A stretch of 64,000 nt of DNA. It comes from Pseudomonadales bacterium. GTDB lineage: Bacteria > Pseudomonadota > Gammaproteobacteria > Pseudomonadales > Halieaceae. This document shows, piece after piece, positions 61,704 to 64,000 of this stretch (within the stretch, counting starts at the first letter, position 1; each line of letters starts with the position of its first letter). Location of the stretch: contig JACKNN010000004.1 of the NCBI GenBank assembly GCA_024234855.1, positions 248,001-312,000 on the forward strand, given 5' to 3'. Under the pieces are notes generated by a model. It did not search any database, had not been told where the DNA came from, and saw only the letters and a program-made list of their open reading frames with translations. The position numbers were made by a program, and so were the translations under genes.

Positions 61704-64000
61704 TGCCAACGATCACCATAGACGGCGTGCACTATGAGGTGGAGCAGGGCAAAAACCTGCTGGAATCTTGCCTGTCGCTGGGGCTGGACCTGCCCTATTT
61801 CTGCTGGCACCCGGCCATGGGTTCCATCGGCGCCTGCCGCCAGTGCGCCGTGGTGCAATACCAGAACGCCGAGGACACGCGCGGCCGTATCGTGATGGGC
61901 TGCATGACCCCCGTGAGCGACGGCGCGATCTTCTCACTGGCCGGCGACAAGGCGCAGCAGTTTCGCGAGGCCATCGTCGAATCACTGATGCTCAACCACC
62001 CCCACGACTGCCCCGTGTGCGCCGAGGGCGGCGAATGCCACCTGCAGGACATGACCGTGATGGTGGGCCATCGCGACCGCCACTACCGCGGTCGCAAGAA
62101 CACCCATCGCAACCAGTATCTCGGACCGCTGATCAACCACGAGATGAACCGCTGTATCACCTGCTACCGATGCACCCGCTACTACCGCGATTACGCCGGC
62201 GGAACTGACCTGGCCGCCATGGCCGCGCACGACCACATCTACTTCGGGCGCCACCAGGAGGGCGTGCTGCAAAGCGAGTTCGCCGGCAACCTTGTGGAGG
62301 TCTGCCCCACCGGTGTGTTCACCGACAAGTCACTGGTACACGACTACACCCGTAAATGGGACCTGCAATCCGCACCCTCCGTATGCACCGGTTGCGCCGT
62401 GGGTTGCAACACCATGCCCGGGGAACGCTACGGCCGCCTGAAGCGCGTCCACAACCGCTTCAATGCCGAGGTCAACGGCTACTTCCTGTGCGACCGCGGG
62501 CGCTTTGGGGCCGGCTTCGTCAACAGCGACAAGGCCCTGGAGTATCCCGGCCTGCGCCAGGCGGATGGCCGCTACCGCGCGTTGGACCACCACGAGGCCC
62601 TGCTGCGAATGGCACAGCAGTGCGCGCAGGGCCGCGTCGCCGGGATCGGTTCACCGCGGGCCTCGGTGGAAGCCAACTACCTGTTGCGCCAGCTGGTTGG
62701 GGCTGACAACTTCGCCCCCGGCTTCAGCGATACAGAGCAGGTCCTGGTCAGTCTTGCGCTGCAACTGCAGGCCGACAGCGCTGCACTAGTGCCCGACATC
62801 GCCACCATCGAGTCGGCTGACGCGGTACTGATCCTGGGCGAGGATGTGACCAACACCGCGCCGCGAATTGCCCTTGCGCTGCGCCAGAGCGTGCGCAACA
62901 AGGCCTACGAGCTGGCTGCGGAACTGAAGCTGGAGACCTGGCAGGACGCCGCCATTCGCAACCTGGCCCAGCACCAGCGCAGCCCGCTGTTTATCGCCGC
63001 GGTGGCCGACACCCCGCTGGACGATGTGGCCACGCAGTGCCTGTACCTGGCCCCGGCCAGCATTGCCGCGCTGGGGCAGGCGGTGGCTGCCGGCCTGGGT
63101 GGTGGCGATAGCAAAGCCGCCACAGATAACGCAGCCGGTGCACTGCCCCGGGCCATACAGGCCGAGGCCGCCGCCATCACAGCAGCCCTGGCGGGCGCCA
63201 AACGGCCCCTGGTTATCGCCGGCACCACTTGCGGTAGCGCAGCCATTCTGCGGGCCGCCGCCGAGGTCGCGAGCGCGCTGTGCAGCGGCGCCCGGCAGAC
63301 CATGCTGTGCCTGTGCGTTCCCGAGGCCAACAGCCTGGGGCAGGCCATACTCGCAGGTCCGGACGCACCGAACCTGACGACACTTCAACAACGCGCTTCC
63401 GCCGGGGAAATTGATACCCTGGTCGTACTTGAGAATGACCTGTACCGGCGCGGCAACGAAGCGCAGATCGACGCACTGCTGGCAGCCTGCAGCCAGGTCA
63501 TCGTTCTCGATGGCCTGGACAATGCCACCACCTCCGCCGCCAACCTGGTCCTGCCGGCGGCCAATTTCGCCGAGAGTGAGGGCACCCTGGTGAGCCTGGA
63601 GGGGCGCGCCCAGCGCTATTTCCCGGTATTTCAGCCACAGGCCGAGCGACGCGCCGCCTGGGTATGGTTACTGGCCTGCTTGAAGGAAATGGAGCGGTCG
63701 GAGGTCTATCCGCTGCATCATTTCGACGATATTACCCGGGCCTGCGCCGCCGACATTCCCGCCCTGGCCGGCATCACCGCCGCTGCGCCAGACCTGCACT
63801 ACCTCAACCTGGGTGTCAAAATTCCGCGCCAGCCCGCACGCTACAGCGGCCGCACCGCGATGCGGGCAAACATCAGTGTGCATGAACCCAAACAGCGCGA
63901 GGACGAAGAGACACCGCTGGCATTCACCATGGAAGGGCTCAATCGCGACCAGCCAGGCGCGCTGCTGCCCTGGGTGTGGGCACCGGGCTGGAACTCCAAC
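61703..64000 (+). CDS. nuoG: NADH-quinone oxidoreductase subunit G (partial, 3' end outside window)
   Basis: 766 codons are present from the ATG sharing one base with the nuoF stop (TGATG); the frame runs through the right edge. N-terminal [2Fe-2S] (PYFCWHPAMGSIGACRQC), the HxxxCxxCxxxxxC cluster (HDCPVCAEGGECHLQD), the CITCYRCTRYYRD and CPTGVF clusters, then the molybdopterin-oxidoreductase-like domain with a further CTGCAVGCN four-Cys site near residue 232, which can carry the extra N7 cluster of bacterial complexes. E. coli NuoG is about 908 residues, so about 140 are missing. Confidence 0.96.
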   Translation, partial: MPTITIDGVHYEVEQGKNLLESCLSLGLDLPYFCWHPAMGSIGACRQCAVVQYQNAEDTRGRIVMGCMTPVSDGAIFSLAGDKAQQFREAIVESLMLNHPHDCPVCAEGGECHLQDMTVMVGHRDRHYRGRKNTHRNQYLGPLINHEMNRCITCYRCTRYYRDYAGGTDLAAMAAHDHIYFGRHQEGVLQSEFAGNLVEVCPTGVFTDKSLVHDYTRKWDLQSAPSVCTGCAVGCNTMPGERYGRLKRVHNRFNAEVNGYFLCDRGRFGAGFVNSDKALEYPGLRQADGRYRALDHHEALLRMAQQCAQGRVAGIGSPRASVEANYLLRQLVGADNFAPGFSDTEQVLVSLALQLQADSAALVPDIATIESADAVLILGEDVTNTAPRIALALRQSVRNKAYELAAELKLETWQDAAIRNLAQHQRSPLFIAAVADTPLDDVATQCLYLAPASIAALGQAVAAGLGGGDSKAATDNAAGALPRAIQAEAAAITAALAGAKRPLVIAGTTCGSAAILRAAAEVASALCSGARQTMLCLCVPEANSLGQAILAGPDAPNLTTLQQRASAGEIDTLVVLENDLYRRGNEAQIDALLAACSQVIVLDGLDNATTSAANLVLPAANFAESEGTLVSLEGRAQRYFPVFQPQAERRAAWVWLLACLKEMERSEVYPLHHFDDITRACAADIPALAGITAAAPDLHYLNLGVKIPRQPARYSGRTAMRANISVHEPKQREDEETPLAFTMEGLNRDQPGALLPWVWAPGWNSN

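Overview
The window looks like chromosomal DNA of a high-GC gammaproteobacterium, plausibly a marine Cellvibrionales/Halieaceae-type or Pseudomonas-related lineage. The reasons are the order psd-rsgA-orn-queG-nnrD-tsaE-amiB-mutL-miaA-hfq (that of E. coli and relatives), a MutL with the Pseudomonas-type endonuclease motif, a PA2778/PA2779-like pair, a DUF2288 gene and a nuo operon with fused nuoCD. The taxonomic placement is inference. I see no rRNA, tRNA, CRISPR array, insertion sequence or prophage. The window opens inside hfq and closes inside nuoG.

Layout. (1) 1-10.4 kb: conserved housekeeping block for tRNA modification, mismatch repair, cell-wall amidase, NAD(P)HX repair, queuosine synthesis, RNA turnover, ribosome assembly and phospholipid synthesis. 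(2) 10.4-31.2 kb: short, mostly single-gene units, including a secreted beta-rich protein, PhoH2, RNase II, AsnS, a SYLF protein, a TPR/transglutaminase lipoprotein, CysH, a nitronate monooxygenase-like enzyme, an orphan ParA, an FKBP, a NUDIX enzyme, CinA, PdxH, GGT and a thioesterase. (3) 31.3-46.1 kb: 13 co-directional, tightly packed or overlapping genes of an envelope system I cannot match to a named one. (4) 46.2-56.5 kb: DUF2288 and a GloB-like MBL hydrolase, a dicarboxylate/amino-acid symporter coupled to a 40-residue Cys-rich peptide, the PA2778/PA2779-like pair, a cation/proton antiporter, a HAD phosphatase, a degenerate HD-GYP protein, an M20 peptidase and SixA. (5) 57.0-64.0 kb: the start of the complex I operon, nuoA-B-CD-E-F-G.

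The part most worth attention is region 3. It encodes a MotA/TolQ/ExbB-like channel subunit; two paralogous proteins that join an ExbD/TolR-like N-terminal helix (with the FLD[I/V] aspartate) to a coiled coil and a von Willebrand A domain; a TPR protein with a TonB-C-like end; an Hsp70/actin-like protein with an FHA-like tail; a membrane-anchored PEGA-repeat protein fused to an FGE/sulfatase-modifying-factor fold lacking the catalytic cysteines; a membrane-anchored TPR protein; at least four lipoproteins; and a lipoprotein M48 protease. My working hypothesis is a proton-motive-force-driven envelope machine analogous to TolQR/ExbBD/ZorAB, with VWA adhesive modules in place of the usual periplasmic domain. 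The parts are read from the sequence; the joint function is inference.
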